This document shows positions 61,194 to 64,000 of a stretch of DNA of 64,000 bases, piece by piece (position 1 is the first letter of the stretch; the number at the start of each line of letters is the position of its first letter). Both the position numbers and the translations under genes were made by a program. Under the pieces are notes generated by a model. That model ran no database searches, was not told the origin of the DNA, and worked only from the letters and a program-made list of their open reading frames with translations. The stretch is from Gammaproteobacteria bacterium (lineage in GTDB: Bacteria; Pseudomonadota; Gammaproteobacteria; Thiohalobacterales; Thiohalobacteraceae): contig JAHJQQ010000033.1 of NCBI GenBank assembly GCA_018819175.1, positions 1 to 64,000 on the forward strand, given 5' to 3'.

Positions 61194-62506
61194 AACCAGT
61201 TAACGTAGGACTGTTGGGTTTGGGTACCGTCGGTGGCGGCACCTTTAACGTGTTGCAGCGCAATGCCAGCGAGATCGCGCGTCGTGCCGGCCGTGGCATT
61301 CAGATTACCCATGCCGCTGCGCGTGAGTATGATCCGGCGCGTCTGCCCGGTATCGAAAAGGTCAACATCACCCAGGATGGTTTCGACGTCGTCGATAATC
61401 CGGATATCGATATTGTTATCGAACTCATCGGCGGTTACAGCCCCGCGCGCGAACTGGTGCTCAAGGCCATCGCCAACGGCAAGCATGTGGTCACTGCGAA
61501 CAAGGCCTTGATCGCCATGCACGGCGAAGAGATCTTCAAAGCCGCGCAGGACAAGGGTGTGATGGTCGCGTTCGAGGCGGCGGTCGGCGGTGGCATACCG
61601 ATCATCAAGGCGATCCGCGAAGGCCTGGCCGCGAATCAGATCGAATGGCTCGCGGGTATCATCAACGGCACCGGCAACTTCATTCTGACTGAAATGCGCG
61701 ATAAAGGTCGCGACTTCAACGATGTGTTGAAAGAGGCGCAGGCACTCGGTTATGCCGAGGCCGATCCGACCTTTGATGTGGAAGGCATAGACGCCGCCCA
61801 CAAGCTGACGATTCTGGCCTCCATCGCCTTCGGTATTCCGCTGCAATTCAAGAAGACCTTCACCGAGGGCATCAGCAAAATCACCCGTGCCGATGTCGAA
61901 TATGCCGAGGAATTGGGCTATCGCATCAAGCATCTCGGCTTCGCGCGCCGCACGGAGCAGGGCGTCGAACTGCGCGTGCATCCGACCCTGATTCCGGAAC
62001 GTCGACTCATCGCCAATGTCGATGGCGTGATGAACGCCGTGCTGGTAAAAGGCGATGCCGTGGGTCCGACGCTGTATTACGGTGCCGGCGCCGGCTCGGA
62101 ACCGACGGCATCTGCCGTGATTGCAGACCTAGTCGATGTCACGCGCGTGCTCACCGCAGATCCGGGCAATCGTGTGCCGCATCTGGCCTTCCAGCCGAAT
62201 GAACTGTCGGATATTCCGATTCTGTCGATGGAGGATATCGAGACGGCCTATTACCTGCGTCTGCTCGCCCAGGATAAGCCCGGCGTACTCGCCGATATCA
62301 CCCGCATCCTCGGTGACAATGGCATCAGTATCGAGGCGATCATTCAGAAAGAGGCCGCAGCGGAAGAAACCCGCGTGCCGATCATCCTGTTGACACATGT
62401 CGTGCGCGAAGGCCAGATGAATCAGGCCATCGCGAAGATCGAAGCGCTGAACTCCATCGAAGGCAGCGTGACGCGTATCCGTTTGGAATATCTGAGCGGT
62501 AAGTGA
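61190..62506 (+). CDS. hom: Homoserine dehydrogenase
   Basis: 438 residues from GTG 61190. It reduces aspartate semialdehyde to homoserine, the branch point to threonine and methionine. The NAD(P) site [17 protein letters not shown] is at the start, the catalytic region [14 protein letters not shown] with [19 protein letters not shown] lies mid-protein, and a C-terminal ACT domain ([19 protein letters not shown]) should allow feedback inhibition by threonine. It is a monofunctional enzyme without an aspartokinase fusion. A repeat of the CCGCCAAG family starts 12 bp after its stop. Confidence 0.97.
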   Translation: MKPVNVGLLGLGTVGGGTFNVLQRNASEIARRAGRGIQITHAAAREYDPARLPGIEKVNITQDGFDVVDNPDIDIVIELIGGYSPARELVLKAIANGKHVVTANKALIAMHGEEIFKAAQDKGVMVAFEAAVGGGIPIIKAIREGLAANQIEWLAGIINGTGNFILTEMRDKGRDFNDVLKEAQALGYAEADPTFDVEGIDAAHKLTILASIAFGIPLQFKKTFTEGISKITRADVEYAEELGYRIKHLGFARRTEQGVELRVHPTLIPERRLIANVDGVMNAVLVKGDAVGPTLYYGAGAGSEPTASAVIADLVDVTRVLTADPGNRVPHLAFQPNELSDIPILSMEDIETAYYLRLLAQDKPGVLADITRILGDNGISIEAIIQKEAAAEETRVPIILLTHVVREGQMNQAIAKIEALNSIEGSVTRIRLEYLSGK

Positions 62507-62517
62507 TTTCTATTTTA

Positions 62518-62749
62518 TGAACCGCCAAGACGCCAAGGACGCCAAGACAGAATTTTGAACCGCCAAGACGCCAAGAACGCCAAGTTGATTTTTGTAATTA
62601 CACACTCAATTGGAAGAAGAGTTTTTCTATTTGGTATTCTTGGCGACCTTGGCGTCTTGGCGGTTCAATACAGGTTTTCTTGGCGTTCTTGGCGCCTTGG
62701 CGGTTCAAATAGATTTGTCTTGGTGTCTTTGGCGCCTTGGCAGTTCATA
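62518..62749. repeat. ACCGCCAAGACGCCAAG palindromic repeat, copy 2 (expanded)
   Basis: Two left modules (GAACCGCCAAGACGCCAAGG and a second at about 62556) and three right inverted modules (GGCGTCTTGGCGGTTC, GGCGCCTTGGCGGTTC, GGCGCCTTGGCAGTTC) around an A+T-rich centre. More right modules than in copy 1 suggest duplication within the element. It fills the hom-thrC gap. Confidence 0.9.
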
Positions 62750-62775
62750 CATTCAAGATAGCAAGGTAGATTCTC

Positions 62776-63918
62776 ATGCACTTCCGTCCTCGTTATACCG
62801 GTCTTATCGAACGTTACCGCGACCGTCTGCCGATTCATGACGACACGCGCATCATCAGTCTCGGCGAAGGCAATACGCCGCTGATCAGACTGAGCAACAT
62901 CCCGCGCGTCATCGGCAAGGAAGTGGATATCTACGTTAAATACGAAGGTCTGAATCCGACCGGTTCGTTCAAGGATCGCGGCATGACCATGGCCGTGACC
63001 AAGGCCGTAGAGGCGGGCAGTCGCGCCATTATCTGCGCCTCGACCGGCAATACATCCGCTGCCGCCGCGGCCTATGCCGCGCGCGCCGGCATCACCGCCT
63101 TCGTGCTGATCCCCGAAGGCAAGATCGCCATGGGTAAGTTGGCGCAGGCGATGATGCACGGCTCCATCGTGCTGCAGATCCGCGGTAACTTCGATGCCGG
63201 CATGCAGCTGGTGAAAGACGTCGCCGAGCAGGCGCCGGTGACCATCGTGAATTCCATCAACCCGTTCCGCCTGCAGGGTCAGAAGACGGCGGCATTCGAA
63301 ATCGTCGAAGAACTCGGCCGCGCGCCGGACTATCACTGCCTGCCGGTCGGCAACGCCGGTAACATCACTGCGCATTGGATTGGCTATTGCGAATATTCAT
63401 CGGCCTCAGGCGATCATGTCACTGCCGCCTGTTCGTACTGCAATGGACACTGTGCTTACGCAGGTGGTGCCGTTGTCGGTAACCGCCCGAAGATGATCGG
63501 CTATCAGGCCGCCGGTTCCGCGCCGTTCATGCGCGGCGCTATGGTCGATAATCCCGAGACCGTCGCCACCGCGATCCGCATCGGTCATCCGCAATCCTGG
63601 GAGCAGGCCTGGAAGGTCAAGGAAGAATCCGGCGGCTGGTTCGATGAATGCTCGGACGAAGAGATTCTTGCCGCGCAGAAATTGCTGGCCGAAAAAGAAG
63701 GTGTGTTCTGCGAACCGGCTTCTGCCACCTCGTTGGCCGGTGCGCTGCGTGATGTGAAAAACGGCAAGATTCCGGAAGGCAGTTCAATCGTCTGCACGCT
63801 GACCGGTCATGGCCTCAAGGATCCGGACACCGCCATTCAGCAGAGCGGTGGCAATGTGCACACCATCGATGCCTCACTGGATGCCGTGCGCAAGGCCATT
63901 CTCGACGGCATGGCGTGA
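62776..63918 (+). CDS. thrC: Threonine synthase with a Cys-rich insertion
   Basis: 380 residues. It converts O-phosphohomoserine to threonine. A PLP fold-type II enzyme: the Schiff-base Lys is in GLNPTGSFKDRGMTMAV, then CASTGNTSAAAAAYAARAG and PVGNAGNITAHWIGY. Between about residues 205 and 230, where relatives have a short loop, this one has SSASGDHVTAACSYC NGHCAYAGG with Cys205, Cys219, Cys222 and Cys225 (spacing C-x2-C-x2-C). The reading frame and the rest of the domain (KMIGYQAAGSAPFMRGAMVD) are intact. It completes the alaC-hom-thrC set. Confidence 0.94.
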   Translation: MHFRPRYTGLIERYRDRLPIHDDTRIISLGEGNTPLIRLSNIPRVIGKEVDIYVKYEGLNPTGSFKDRGMTMAVTKAVEAGSRAIICASTGNTSAAAAAYAARAGITAFVLIPEGKIAMGKLAQAMMHGSIVLQIRGNFDAGMQLVKDVAEQAPVTIVNSINPFRLQGQKTAAFEIVEELGRAPDYHCLPVGNAGNITAHWIGYCEYSSASGDHVTAACSYCNGHCAYAGGAVVGNRPKMIGYQAAGSAPFMRGAMVDNPETVATAIRIGHPQSWEQAWKVKEESGGWFDECSDEEILAAQKLLAEKEGVFCEPASATSLAGALRDVKNGKIPEGSSIVCTLTGHGLKDPDTAIQQSGGNVHTIDASLDAVRKAILDGMA

Positions 63919-63952
63919 TGCCTCGGTTGTATCGGAGCGCTTCATCCTTGAA

Positions 63953-64000
63953 CCTAAAAAATCTTTTCAGCCACGGAAACACACGGAAGACACTGAAACA
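63953..64000 (+). mobile_element. Miniature inverted-repeat element, copy 3 (cut by window end)
   Basis: Begins CCTAAAAAATCTTTTCAGCC and continues GCCACGGAAACACACGG, the same left end as at 36341 and 59748. The right end lies beyond the window. Confidence 0.85.

Overview
The window is a chromosomal stretch of a gammaproteobacterium. The evidence is gene order: map/rpsB-tsf-pyrH-frr-uppS-cdsA-dxr-rseP-bamA-skp-lpxD-fabZ-lpxA, lpxB-rnhB-dnaE-accA-tilS, pyrG-kdsA-eno-ftsB-ispD-ispF-truD, surE-pcm-nlpD-rpoS, and alaC-hom-thrC. A PEP-CTERM-type sorting signal on one secreted protein and the many small palindromic repeats suggest an environmental lineage of the Chromatiales/Thiohalomonadales kind rather than an enteric. 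The exact taxon cannot be fixed from this sequence alone. Most genes look moderately GC-rich. A few (26027-26746, 33938-34630, 53750-55480) look clearly richer in A+T. I found no rRNA, tRNA or CRISPR array.

Layout. 190-4028 (minus): a large hybrid NMT1/PAS histidine kinase, the tail of a beta-barrel protein that has lost its 5' end, and a small HEXXH protein. 4142-6341 (minus): dapD and dapC (lysine/diaminopimelate). 6402-8565: an EamA transporter, two VOC proteins and a cupin. 8573-12072 (minus): glnD and map, divergent from the rpsB promoter. 12311-25107 (plus): translation factors, UMP kinase, undecaprenyl-PP and CDP-DAG synthesis, DXP reductoisomerase, RseP, the BAM/Skp outer-membrane machinery and early lipid A genes. 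25108-27544: a repeat-dense insert with one unrecognised gene, which separates lpxA from lpxB. 27545-35680: lpxB, rnhB, an unknown coiled-coil protein, dnaE, a lipoprotein and accA. 35681-37323: hairpin repeats, a broken RAYT transposase unit and a Phd/ParE toxin-antitoxin pair. 37335-46755: tilS, pyrG, kdsA, eno, ftsB, ispD, ispF, truD and a BCP peroxiredoxin. 46759-53746: a membrane protein, CBS and Smr proteins, surE-pcm-yqaA-nlpD-rpoS and an AI-2E-type permease. 53747-58944: an accessory, lower-GC section with two secreted proteins and a membrane-TPR protein. 59087-63918: a Mth938-like protein and alaC-hom-thrC.

The genes are largely housekeeping. They cover envelope biogenesis (lipid A, BAM, isoprenoid carrier, KDO), nucleotide and amino-acid synthesis, replication and translation, and the RpoS stress module. 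Tight coupling is visible as four-base or shorter overlaps at cdsA/dxr, dxr/rseP, fabZ/lpxA, lpxB/rnhB, ispD/ispF, truD/bcp, pcm/yqaA/nlpD, toxin/antitoxin and alaC/hom.

The unusual layer lies between and inside these genes. At least seven families of short palindromic repeats are present. One family sits 19-30 bp past a stop codon at all five of its loci. A 685-bp RAYT unit with 25-bp terminal inverted repeats has been split by a 165-bp miniature element flanked by a 5-bp duplication. A second copy of that miniature element carries a nested insert flanked by TTAG. tilS has two palindromic repeats inserted in frame. Together these record recent and continuing activity of small non-autonomous elements, which is the most interesting content of the window.
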